Below are positions 17,011 to 25,082 of a stretch of 64,000 nucleotides of DNA, piece after piece. The position numbers and the translations under genes are program-made. The stretch lies in the NCBI RefSeq assembly GCF_900143675.1, contig NZ_FRFC01000003.1, forward strand, positions 498,095 to 562,094, read 5' to 3'. The notes beneath the pieces were generated by a model. It saw only the letters and a list, made by a program, of their open reading frames with translations, was not told the origin of the DNA and ran no database searches. The stretch comes from Candidatus Nitrosotalea sinensis (GTDB lineage: Archaea; Thermoproteota; Nitrososphaeria; Nitrososphaerales; Nitrosopumilaceae). Every line of letters starts with the position of its first letter. The first letter of the stretch is position 1.

Positions 17011-17868
17011 TTATCGCTTGGCGTAGCTTATTGCGTAATCGATCATTTCTTTTGGTATGTTTTTCTTGGAAACTTTTGCCATTCCCTTAAATTCTACAGT
17101 GTTGTTTACTTCATGCACCACAAATCCGCGTTTTTCGTCTTCCATGACATCGATTCCAAGTATTCCTCCGCCTACTGCCTTGGATGCTTTCATGCAAATG
17201 TCTTCTAATTCCTTTGTTATCTCACATGCAATAGGCTCTGCACCAAGTGCAATGTTTGTCTTGAATCCTCCTGATGATGTCCTATACATTGCAGCGATCA
17301 GATTGTCCCCTATTGATATTGCCCTGATGTCTCTTGGTGGGCGCGGAACTACCTCTTGTAGGTAGTATATTCTGTCTAGAGGGCCATCATTTAGTTCTCG
17401 AACCTCAATTATGGCATCAGCGGTCTCTCTGTCCCTCAAAGGCACTATACCTCTTCCCCAACTGCCTATGATTGGCTTTATCACAAGTGGATATCCATGC
17501 TTTTCCAGTGTCTCCACTGCTGCCTCTGATGAAAATGAAAAGTATGTCTTGGGTGTTGGTACGTTATGCTTTTGCAATAACAAAGATGTAATCATCTTGT
17601 TTCCACAATTGTTTGCTACTTCGGTTCTATTGAGTACTGGAATATCTAAAAATTCAAGAGCTGCTGTAAAATGAAGACCACGAAAGTAACTTACGCATCT
17701 TTCTAACACTACATCTCCAAAATCGTAGTCGCTTCTCTTACTTTCAGTGGTAAATTGGGTAGTCTTTGCATCGATCATCTTCGTATCGTGTCCTAGCTCG
17801 ATTGCTTTTTGCTCAAGCATCTTCTCTTCGAGTCTTACTCTATCAAACACGATGCGAACCTTGGGCAT
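17011..17868 (-). CDS. argX: Glutamate-LysW ligase ArgX (ATP-grasp, LysX paralogue)
   Basis: A 285-residue ATP-grasp ligase homologous to LysX at 11117 (KPIIGSWGRGIVPL, DVMEDEKRGFVVHEVNN). It attaches glutamate to LysW in arginine synthesis. Assignment to the arginine branch rests on position: it follows lysW2 and argG directly. It also differs in the substrate-side block (TVEFKGMAKVSKKNIP against TTEYKNTVRVTGVNIP). Its ATG follows the lysW2 stop with no gap (TAAATG), so translation is coupled. Specificity needs a structure-based comparison. Confidence 0.85.
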   Translation of the reverse strand: MPKVRIVFDRVRLEEKMLEQKAIELGHDTKMIDAKTTQFTTESKRSDYDFGDVVLERCVSYFRGLHFTAALEFLDIPVLNRTEVANNCGNKMITSLLLQKHNVPTPKTYFSFSSEAAVETLEKHGYPLVIKPIIGSWGRGIVPLRDRETADAIIEVRELNDGPLDRIYYLQEVVPRPPRDIRAISIGDNLIAAMYRTSSGGFKTNIALGAEPIACEITKELEDICMKASKAVGGGILGIDVMEDEKRGFVVHEVNNTVEFKGMAKVSKKNIPKEMIDYAISYAKR

Positions 17869-18036
17869 TTACTCTCCCCAATCTTCGCCGACTTTCTCAG
17901 CATGCTTTAATTCACAAACGCTGCCATTTTTGGAAGCAATCTCAAAATCTGCTCCACAGTCTGGACATGAGACTAACTCTCCAACACTTGCATCGTCTGG
18001 AATTTTTATTATTGCATCACATTCTGGGCAATTCAT
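17869..18036 (-). CDS. lysW: Amino-group carrier protein LysW (arginine-side copy), C-terminus EDWGE
   Basis: A 55-residue carrier with CPEC (3-6) and CPDC in the middle, ending EDWGE. The terminal Glu that accepts glutamate or aminoadipate is present. The ATG at 18036 is preferred over an in-frame GTG at 18051: GAGGTGA lies 11 nt before the ATG, and the shorter form has the family length and the usual N-terminus. The Shine-Dalgarno overlaps the argG stop. It is a paralogue of the 11962 copy but only moderately similar, so it is not a recent duplicate. Confidence 0.9.
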   Translation of the reverse strand: MNCPECDAIIKIPDDASVGELVSCPDCGADFEIASKNGSVCELKHAEKVGEDWGE

Positions 18037-18047
18037 TCTTTGATCAT

Positions 18048-19238
18048 TCACCTCTTTTTTAGTAATTTATTAGCTTCTGTTGATTGAAGCCCCCACAGCT
18101 CAACGAATCCTTTTCCAAGAGTTTGGTCAAAAGTAGAACCAGCTCCATATGTTGCCAGATCATGGCTGTACAATGAATATTCTGATTTTCGTCCAACAAC
18201 TCGAAGGCTTCCTTTGAACATTTTGAGCTTGACAGTTCCGCTAACCCTCTTCTGTGTAGCATTGATAAACATATCTAAATCATTTTTGAGTGGATCTTGC
18301 CACAAACCAGAATATGCTAACCATGACCATTCTGAATCAACCATTGATTTGAATTTCAATTCATGCTTTGTGAGAACCATCTTTTCAAGATCTGTATGGG
18401 CCTCTATGATGCATGTAGCACCTGGGGTTTCATAGACTTCGCGTGACTTTATTCCTACAACCCTGTCTTCGATATGGTCTACAATTCCGACTCCACTTGC
18501 GCCTGCCTTTTTGTTAATGTACTTGATTAATTCAATTGGATGCAGTCTCTTTCCGTCAACTGCAACGGGAATTCCATTCTCAAATTTAATCTCGATATAC
18601 TGTGGCTTGTCAGGCAAATTCTTTGTCTTTACCCAGATGAATGCATCATCTGGTGGCTCTGAGAACGAGTCCTCCATGTCTCCACCTTCAATTGCTCGTC
18701 CCCACAAGTTCTGGTCTATGCTAAATCTTTTTGCAGTGGTATCAATTGAGATGTTGTGTCGCTTGGCATATTCTAGCTCTACGTTACGAGTAAGGTTGAG
18801 ATCACGTATTGGTGCAATGATTGGAAGATTAGAGCCTGAACGGTATGTCACATCAAATCTTACCTGGTCGTTGCCTTTTCCGGTACAACCATGTGCAAGT
18901 GCAGATGCATTTTCTTTTCTTGCAACTTCTACAACTTTTTGTGCAATCAGTGGACGCGCAAGTGCTGTTGCAAGACAATATTTTTTCTGGTACAGCGCAT
19001 TTGCCTTTATTGCAGGAAAGATAAAACTATCAACAAATTCTTGTCGTGCGTCAATATTGTAATGTTTCAAGACTCCAAGACTTTTTGCCTTGGCTGAAAT
19101 CTTTTTGAGATTGTCTTCTTGGCCTACATCTACTGTAACTGTGACAACATCCAGGTTGTGTTTTTCTTGTAGATATTTTATCACAACAGATGTATCCAGT
19201 CCGCCAGAGAAAGCAAGAACAGCTTTTCCTTTTATCAT
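18048..19238 (-). CDS. argG: Argininosuccinate synthase
   Basis: ATP-dependent condensation of citrulline and aspartate. It has 396 residues, with P-loop-type AFSGGLDTSVVIKYL at the N-terminus, HGCTGKGNDQVRFD and SIDQNLWGRAIEGGDMED, all family hallmarks. It is the first gene of the minus-strand arginine run and carries the most elaborate upstream region (a 9-bp inverted repeat flanking the TATA-like box). The partner argH is not in this window. Confidence 0.96.
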   Translation of the reverse strand: MIKGKAVLAFSGGLDTSVVIKYLQEKHNLDVVTVTVDVGQEDNLKKISAKAKSLGVLKHYNIDARQEFVDSFIFPAIKANALYQKKYCLATALARPLIAQKVVEVARKENASALAHGCTGKGNDQVRFDVTYRSGSNLPIIAPIRDLNLTRNVELEYAKRHNISIDTTAKRFSIDQNLWGRAIEGGDMEDSFSEPPDDAFIWVKTKNLPDKPQYIEIKFENGIPVAVDGKRLHPIELIKYINKKAGASGVGIVDHIEDRVVGIKSREVYETPGATCIIEAHTDLEKMVLTKHELKFKSMVDSEWSWLAYSGLWQDPLKNDLDMFINATQKRVSGTVKLKMFKGSLRVVGRKSEYSLYSHDLATYGAGSTFDQTLGKGFVELWGLQSTEANKLLKKR

Positions 19239-19247
19239 TGAGGTTTT

Positions 19248-19286
19248 CTGTGATCAGAATTTGGAATTTATCTTTTATGATCACAG
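19248..19286 (-). promoter_or_regulatory. Inverted repeat flanking the argG TATA-like box
   Basis: CTGTGATCA (19248-19256) and TGATCACAG (19278-19286) form a perfect 9-bp inverted repeat with a 21-bp spacer. The spacer on the minus strand holds ATAAAAGATAAA, the likely TATA element, about 30 nt upstream of the argG ATG. Two bound protomers would bracket the TBP site, a usual arrangement for archaeal repression. The regulator is unknown; the Lrp at 13505 is a candidate, although its putative sites near 13413 have a different sequence. Confidence 0.6.
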
Positions 19287-19378
19287 GCCGATCTTTTTTA
19301 TTTTGCAAAAATTTTTTTCATCTTGTGATTTTGCCAACTAGTGATATCGCAAGTTAGTCCAAGCTAAAATTCGATCAC

Positions 19379-19409
19379 TATTTAAGATAAATATTATAAC
19401 GACGTTATA
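19379..19409 (+). promoter_or_regulatory. Promoter and 15-bp palindromic operator of the ABC transporter
   Basis: A TATA-like TATTTAAG (19379-19386) is followed by the perfect palindrome TATAACG-a-CGTTATA (19395-19409), which covers the expected transcription start. The leader of about 60 nt holds the 6-bp palindrome GGCGCC and the Shine-Dalgarno-like GGAGAT, 10 nt before the ATPase start. Operator placement over the start site suggests repression when substrate is plentiful. Confidence 0.6.
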
Positions 19410-19468
19410 TGAAAATCGGCGCCTTGTATGGCACTTCTAGACTGTACTCTATCGGAGATTATTGAAAA

Positions 19469-20248
19469 ATGACCAAACTCCAGGCAAAAAACATTGTAAA
19501 ACACTTTGATCATAACGGAAATTCTGTTCTTGCCCTGGATGGCGTCAACTTGAATGTAGAAGAAGGGGACTTTGTGTGCATTGTAGGACCATCAGGATGT
19601 GGCAAATCTACTTTTTTGAATATCGTAGCAGGACTTGAAAAGCCAGACTCGGGTGAAATTCTGCTTAACGGCAAGCCAATCTCAACACCAGGCCCTGACA
19701 GGACTATGGTATTCCAAGAAGGTGCACTGTTTCCGTGGCTTAAGGTGATTGATAATGTAGAGTTTGGACTAAAGATGGCAGGAATACCAACCGAGGAGCG
19801 AAGACAGATATCTCAAAGATATCTTGACATGATGCAGCTTACAAAATTTGCCGACTCGTATACGTATCAACTGTCCACTGGAATGAAGCAACGTGTTGCA
19901 ATTGCGCGTGCACTTGCAATGGATCCAGAAATACTGTTGATGGATGAACCATTTGCAGCACTTGATTCTCAAACACGAGACTTGTTGTTAGTGGAACTGC
20001 AACTAATCTGGGAGAGGACAAAAAAGACAATCATATTTGTCACACACAATATTTCAGAATCTGTAATACTTGGAAACAAGGTAGAGGTATTCAAAAACAG
20101 ACCGTCCAAGATAAAAAAAGAGATACTGATTGATTATCGAAGACCGCGACTTGCAGAAGACGAGAATCTGCAGAAATTTTACCACCAAATTCTTGATGAG
20201 CTACGAAGTGAAGTCATGGCAAAAACCAAGAGTGATGAAAATGGCTAG
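19469..20248 (+). CDS. ABC transporter ATP-binding protein, nitrate/sulfonate/taurine type
   Basis: A 259-residue ATPase of the SsuB/TauB/NrtD group. Walker A GPSGCGKST (39-47), Q-loop MVFQEGALFPW, signature LSTGMKQR (Gly-Gly replaced by Thr-Gly-Met as in this group), Walker B LLMDEPFAALD, and switch histidine in FVTHN. It energises import with the permease and binding protein that follow. Overlaps the permease start by 8 nt. Substrate unknown: nitrate, sulfonate, taurine, bicarbonate or a vitamin precursor are all used in the family. Confidence 0.93.
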   Translation: MTKLQAKNIVKHFDHNGNSVLALDGVNLNVEEGDFVCIVGPSGCGKSTFLNIVAGLEKPDSGEILLNGKPISTPGPDRTMVFQEGALFPWLKVIDNVEFGLKMAGIPTEERRQISQRYLDMMQLTKFADSYTYQLSTGMKQRVAIARALAMDPEILLMDEPFAALDSQTRDLLLVELQLIWERTKKTIIFVTHNISESVILGNKVEVFKNRPSKIKKEILIDYRRPRLAEDENLQKFYHQILDELRSEVMAKTKSDENG

Positions 20249-21029
20249 TATTGTAAAATCTCATAATCTTGAGGATGCTGCAAACGCTGCACTGATGATT
20301 GCAGCATTTGTTGGGGTATGGCAACTTGTATTCATGTTGGGTATATTTCCAAAGATATCGCTTCCATCACCTGCAATGGTTGCAACAACATATGCAAAAC
20401 TTGTGCTAAATGGTACGCTGCCTCAAGGCGTTGGTGTGACACTTGCAAGACTTCTTGGGTCTTTTGCAGTATCTATCATACTTGGTACCTTGATTGGGTT
20501 TGCAATGATAAAATTCAAAGGATTTGGAAAAACATTAAACTCTTTTTCTGCAGGACTGTTGTCATTTCCAAGTATTGCATGGGTACCATTTTCCATACTG
20601 TTGATAGGATTTGACGAGTTTGGAATAATGTTTGTAGTTGTGATGAGCTCGATTTTTTCAATAATGATATCGACATACAGCAGCATCAGAAATATTCCAT
20701 CCATCTACATTGATGCGGCAAAGAACATGGGCGCATACGGACTGTTGTTGTTCAGACATGTTACCATTCCTGCTGCTACTCCATCCTTGATAATTGGTCT
20801 AAGACAGGCGTGGTCATTTGCATGGCACGCAATAATTGGTGCTGAGATACTAATGTCAATTGTAGGCCTTGGTCACATACTCTCGGTTGGAAGAGAGTTT
20901 CTTGACATGAGTCAAGTAATTGCAAGCATGATTACGATATTTACAATAGGACTTCTTGTGGACAGATTTTTGCTCCAAAAACTAGAAGGCAACATCAGAA
21001 ACAAATGGGGACTAGATCATCACAGATGA
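20241..21029 (+). CDS. ABC transporter permease, nitrate/sulfonate/taurine type
   Basis: About 262 residues with six predicted membrane segments and the BPD_transp_1 coupling region SIRNIPSIYIDAAKNMGA followed by FRHVTIPAATPSLIIGL. The ATG at 20241 is preferred because GAGTGA lies just upstream and the family N-terminus starts there; ATG at 20235 is an alternative. Overlaps the ATPase gene by 8 nt. The binding-protein start follows its stop after 1 nt, so the three genes form one operon. Confidence 0.9.
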   Translation: MASIVKSHNLEDAANAALMIAAFVGVWQLVFMLGIFPKISLPSPAMVATTYAKLVLNGTLPQGVGVTLARLLGSFAVSIILGTLIGFAMIKFKGFGKTLNSFSAGLLSFPSIAWVPFSILLIGFDEFGIMFVVVMSSIFSIMISTYSSIRNIPSIYIDAAKNMGAYGLLLFRHVTIPAATPSLIIGLRQAWSFAWHAIIGAEILMSIVGLGHILSVGREFLDMSQVIASMITIFTIGLLVDRFLLQKLEGNIRNKWGLDHHR

Positions 21030-21030
21030 C

Positions 21031-22122
21031 TTGGATAGACATGACAAATCACAAAGGAGTGTTATATCATTGAACTCTGGAATCAAGTTTGCAATATCTG
21101 GTACAATAATTGCAATTGTAATTGCACTCAGTGCTGTTTCACAACCTGTGCAAGAAAAAACAATGGCTTCATCTGATTCGGGAAATGTTTTGCGAATTGG
21201 ATACTTTCCAAACATCAACCACGCCCAAGCGGTAATTGGTGTAGGAAATGGAGACTATCAAAAAACTTTGGGCGATATTAAACTAGAATCACAGGTATTC
21301 AATGCAGGACCTTCTGCAATAGAGGCACTCTTTGCAAAAAGAATTGATGTTGCATATGTGGGCCCAAATCCTGCAATAAACGGATACATCAAAAGTGATG
21401 GAAACGGACTTAAGATAATTGGCGGCGTCTCAAGTGGAGGCGCAGTCTTTGTTGTGCGAAATGATGCAGGGATACATTCTGTCCATGACCTGTCTGGCAA
21501 AAAATTTGCCTCGCCACAGCTTGGAAACACTCAGGATGTAGCATTACGTTCCTATGTTATCAAAAATGGATTCAAGACAACAGAAAACGGAGGAAATGTA
21601 ACCATAACTCCTGCAAACTCTGCTGACATTGTTACAATGATGTCAAAAAAAGAGCTTGATGGAGCATGGGTTCCAGAACCATGGGGAACAATACTTGCCA
21701 AACAGACAAACAGTACCATACTTGTAGATGAAAGAGACCTATGGCCTAATGGCAAGTTTGCAACTGCATTAATTGTTGCAAGATCTGATTACCTACAAAA
21801 CCATCCTGACGTAATCCAAAAATTATTGCAGGCTCACGTGCAAGAAACTTTGTGGATAAACAAAAACAAGGCTGATGCAATAAACCAATTCAATACCCAG
21901 GTGCAAAAACTTACTGGCAAGACAATGCCTAATGATGTCATATCTGAAGCCTTTACTAGGATGGATTTCACCTATGATCCAATACAATCCTCGGTGCTAA
22001 AATCTGCAGATGATGCATTTAATCTTAGATTTTTAGGCGAGAAAAAACCAGACCTTTCAGGAATATTTGATCTGAGTATCTTGAACAAAGTTCTACAACA
22101 ACAAAACTTGCCTACTGTCTAG
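21031..22122 (+). CDS. ABC transporter substrate-binding protein (SsuA/TauA/NrtA-like), membrane-anchored
   Basis: A 363-residue exported binding protein. A hydrophobic segment at about 17-37 (KFAISGTIIAIVIALSAVS) serves as signal anchor. The periplasmic-binding fold starts at RIGYFPNINHAQAVIG and includes a VFNAGPSAIEALFAKRIDVA block, AYVGPNPAINGY and DGAWVPEPWG, all typical of the NMT1/SsuA group. TTG start. It converges on the 22119 gene with a 4-nt overlap of stops. Substrate cannot be read from sequence. Confidence 0.9.
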   Translation: MDRHDKSQRSVISLNSGIKFAISGTIIAIVIALSAVSQPVQEKTMASSDSGNVLRIGYFPNINHAQAVIGVGNGDYQKTLGDIKLESQVFNAGPSAIEALFAKRIDVAYVGPNPAINGYIKSDGNGLKIIGGVSSGGAVFVVRNDAGIHSVHDLSGKKFASPQLGNTQDVALRSYVIKNGFKTTENGGNVTITPANSADIVTMMSKKELDGAWVPEPWGTILAKQTNSTILVDERDLWPNGKFATALIVARSDYLQNHPDVIQKLLQAHVQETLWINKNKADAINQFNTQVQKLTGKTMPNDVISEAFTRMDFTYDPIQSSVLKSADDAFNLRFLGEKKPDLSGIFDLSILNKVLQQQNLPTV

Positions 22123-23171
22123 TCTTTTCTCTTTTTTAGAATCATAACTATGACAGCAGCTGCCCCAATCGGAATTGCAATCAAGATGTAATTTCTGTAA
22201 TCTTCTTTCTGTGATGCTTGTGCTGTTGCTGGGTCTCCAAATCCGGAGATTGCAATATGTTGTACAGATTTGGGGCCAAGCGTCAACGCAACATGCCAAT
22301 AGCCATCAGGGTCCTTGCTTTGTATGAACTGGGCTGGTTTGCCATCTGAGAGCACTGAAAACTTTTCAGATTCAGATTCTTCTGGGAACATGAAATTCAC
22401 ATACCCTGTATCAGGGAATGGGTATCTCACAGTTGCAGTGATACTGCGGGTGTCATAGTTAAACTGGACATCTGTGACAGAGCCTGTTGTAAGATATGTA
22501 AAGTTGTACGGCTTGCCATCTTTTGTCATGGTAACTTGAATTGTAGGATTGTCACTTACTACAAAACAACTGTAATAACTAACAGATGTTGCATGCTGCG
22601 GGTCTGGATACATGGAAAATGCAACCTTCTGACCAGGGTCTATCTTGGAGATTGTCTCGATGCTCTTTCCAACATCCAAGAATTTGCCATCCTTCCCATA
22701 TATGGCAGCAAAAATCTTGATTCCATATGCAGGTGATGTACTGTTGTTTAGTATCATGCCTGTCTCATGGCCGTCTCCGTGTTTTTTGAGTGTCTTGTCG
22801 TATATGACATCAACATCTGGGTTGACATGACTTGTTGTTATGTATGAGACCTGTGGTCTGTCAAGTGTTGCATCTTTTCCCTTGATCTCTGGTATTTGTA
22901 TCTTGAAAGGAATATCTTTTTGTGAATTTACTGTAGATAGAGTATAGTTTTGTGAATAAACGCTAGAGCCATCCTTGATGTTTATTGTTATAGTTGGGAC
23001 AATGGATACATCCTGGGTATTTTTTACCGCACCAATTACTGTGTAGGTACCATTGATGTCATAAAATCCAGAATACTCATCATCAGGTATCCACACATTG
23101 GCAAATGCCGGATGGACTGCAATAACAACTCCTACCAATCCAAAAATCATGCATATTGAAAATAATCTCAT
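22119..23171 (-). CDS. Secreted protein with C-terminal membrane anchor, unknown function
   Basis: 350 residues. A signal peptide (1-24, ending AFA) is followed by a beta-rich extracellular part with several N-x-S/T sequons, and residues about 326-345 form a membrane helix followed by KKRKD. The layout suggests two or three immunoglobulin-like beta-sandwich units (FxAB/DUF-type stalks) displayed outside the S-layer side of the membrane. No catalytic motif seen. It is opposite in orientation to the transporter operon, so a link to transport is only positional. Confidence 0.75.
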   Translation of the reverse strand: MRLFSICMIFGLVGVVIAVHPAFANVWIPDDEYSGFYDINGTYTVIGAVKNTQDVSIVPTITINIKDGSSVYSQNYTLSTVNSQKDIPFKIQIPEIKGKDATLDRPQVSYITTSHVNPDVDVIYDKTLKKHGDGHETGMILNNSTSPAYGIKIFAAIYGKDGKFLDVGKSIETISKIDPGQKVAFSMYPDPQHATSVSYYSCFVVSDNPTIQVTMTKDGKPYNFTYLTTGSVTDVQFNYDTRSITATVRYPFPDTGYVNFMFPEESESEKFSVLSDGKPAQFIQSKDPDGYWHVALTLGPKSVQHIAISGFGDPATAQASQKEDYRNYILIAIPIGAAAVIVMILKKRKD

Positions 23172-23237
23172 GTTGTAATATGCTCTAGATGTCTTGTCTT
23201 TAATTTTAAGCTAGGTGCTAATTATCAATTATATTTT

Positions 23238-23990
23238 TTAGAGTTGATTCAATAGGTTTAGCGCTACTGCAAAATCATTTGGAGAGCTAAGCAATACGCT
23301 TCCTGCTGTCTTTTCTACCTGCTTGACAAACGATACTATGTCTTTGCTGTATTGGGACCAATCAAGGTTTAGCATCTGGGCTGATTTTTTGTTCTTCTCT
23401 GATGACACCAAGATACATGGAATAACTCTGAATCCTTGCGGTTTTAGATGGTCCACTATTCTTGTGACTTGGTCTATGGAACTAATTACCTGGGTGATGA
23501 ACCCCTTTGGCTGGGCCTCTATCTTTTTGTGCATCTTTTCAAAGTTGGGCTGGCTTGATACTGACAAGTACATGTCAATTCTTTTTGAAAATCCTTGCTC
23601 GTTGAACTGCCTTACAATATCACTTGGCACAAGCCCTGAATCTTGAGGACCCTGGGGTGGGGCATCGCCCTTGAGAACCAAGACCCCATTTAGATTCAAT
23701 AAAATTGCATCACATATTGTCTGCGTTATTGATGTAATGTTTCTGTCTCTGACTCGAATGCTTGCAGTAACGCCAATTTTATTGTTGGAATTTCGCACAA
23801 AAAATCCTGCAGTGATTGGGGATACACGAGGAACTCCAAGTACTGAATCTGTAAGGTGTATGCCATCGCAGACCTTGCCAATTTCTAGTGCCCTCTGTTT
23901 TAGTCTCTCAACAGAGCCAGACAATTGGTCATGGGATAGTATGGTATCTTCAATTACTTTTGGCGGGTTTATCTCGTAGATTATTGTCAT
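23238..23990 (-). CDS. Methylenetetrahydrofolate reductase-like protein
   Basis: A 250-residue TIM-barrel protein. It starts IIYEINPPK, has GIHLTDSVLGVPRVSP, and contains a central LVLKGDAPPQGP block comparable with MetF, where the glycine-aspartate loop binds the folate substrate. MetF normally has about 290 residues. It is divergent from the split methionine synthase genes, which fits a role in supplying methyl groups. The FAD-binding motifs are not obvious, so the cofactor and exact reaction are uncertain. Confidence 0.72.
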   Translation of the reverse strand: MTIIYEINPPKVIEDTILSHDQLSGSVERLKQRALEIGKVCDGIHLTDSVLGVPRVSPITAGFFVRNSNNKIGVTASIRVRDRNITSITQTICDAILLNLNGVLVLKGDAPPQGPQDSGLVPSDIVRQFNEQGFSKRIDMYLSVSSQPNFEKMHKKIEAQPKGFITQVISSIDQVTRIVDHLKPQGFRVIPCILVSSEKNKKSAQMLNLDWSQYSKDIVSFVKQVEKTAGSVLLSSPNDFAVALNLLNQL

Positions 23991-24119
23991 TATTTGATTC
24001 TCATGGCTACTTGATTATAACCTTTGAAGAGCATTGTTGTTATATTCAAAAACAAAACAGAATTAAATCGATTAAACTTACCAAAAATTGGTTTGGATAA
24101 ACTCCCACTTGATGTTTTA

Positions 24120-25052
24120 ATGAAACAAAAGATTGTACTTTTTGATGGTGCAATGGGAACTGAAATCCAGAAACTAAACCCAAAGCCAGAAGACTTTCCA
24201 GATGGAAAGGATGGATTCAATGATGGTCTGTCCTTTACAAGACCCGAGTGGATAAAAAAAATTCACCGTACATATCTTCAAGCAGGTGCTGATTGTATTG
24301 AAACTAACACCTTTGGCTCTAACAAGCTAAAACTGGATGAATACGGTTATGGAGACAAGACGCTAGAGTTTAACAAAAAAATTGCCCAGCTTGCAGTTGA
24401 TGTGACAAAAGAGTTTACTGATAAACCAAGATACGTGATTGGCTCTATGGGTCCTACTGGATTCTTACCAAGCTCAAATGATCCTTCGCTTGGGCAGATA
24501 TCACTTGATGAAATACGTCAGGCATTTGAGATACAGGCAGAGGGATTGATTGCAGGCGGAGTTGATGCATTACTTGTTGAGACAAGCCAGGATATCCTTG
24601 AGGTAAAACTTGCAATAGAGGGGTGCCATGAGGCCTTTGAAAAGACTGGAAAAAAAATTCCAATAATTGCAAATGTCACACTTGACAAGTATGGCAAGAT
24701 GCTTCTTGGTACCACTGTCCAAGCTGCATACACAACAGTATCTGAAATGGGAATTGATGCATTTGGATTGAACTGTTCCACAGGTCCTGTAGAGATGGTC
24801 CCAAGCATCCAGTGGCTTGACGAACAAGGATCGCTACCATTGCTTGTTGTGCCAAATGCTGGAATGCCTGAAAACCAGGGGGGAAAAGCAGTATACAAGA
24901 TGGAGCCAAAAGAGATGGCTCACGTAATGGCTGACTTTTTGGTGCAATACCCACATGTTAGAATAATTGGTGGATGCTGCGGTACAAATCCTGAGCATAT
25001 TTCGCAGTTACGCCAAATAATTGACAAAAATCAGGCAGGAAATAACCGCTAG
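24120..25052 (+). CDS. metH: Methionine synthase, homocysteine-binding subunit (MetH N-terminal module)
   Basis: Homocysteine S-methyltransferase barrel of about 310 residues. FDGAMGTEIQKL is at the start, ETNTFGSNKLKL follows, and the zinc-binding cysteines are the GLNCSTGP cysteine and the pair in GGCCGTNPEH. It is the first module of cobalamin-dependent MetH, encoded separately. The ATG at 24120 fits the family N-terminus; an in-frame TTG at 24024 would begin upstream of the probable transcription start (TATA-like GATTATAA near 24013). The second subunit starts 30 nt downstream. Confidence 0.9.
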   Translation: MKQKIVLFDGAMGTEIQKLNPKPEDFPDGKDGFNDGLSFTRPEWIKKIHRTYLQAGADCIETNTFGSNKLKLDEYGYGDKTLEFNKKIAQLAVDVTKEFTDKPRYVIGSMGPTGFLPSSNDPSLGQISLDEIRQAFEIQAEGLIAGGVDALLVETSQDILEVKLAIEGCHEAFEKTGKKIPIIANVTLDKYGKMLLGTTVQAAYTTVSEMGIDAFGLNCSTGPVEMVPSIQWLDEQGSLPLLVVPNAGMPENQGGKAVYKMEPKEMAHVMADFLVQYPHVRIIGGCCGTNPEHISQLRQIIDKNQAGNNR

Positions 25053-25082
25053 GTATTTAGAAAAAGATCTTTACATCAAATA

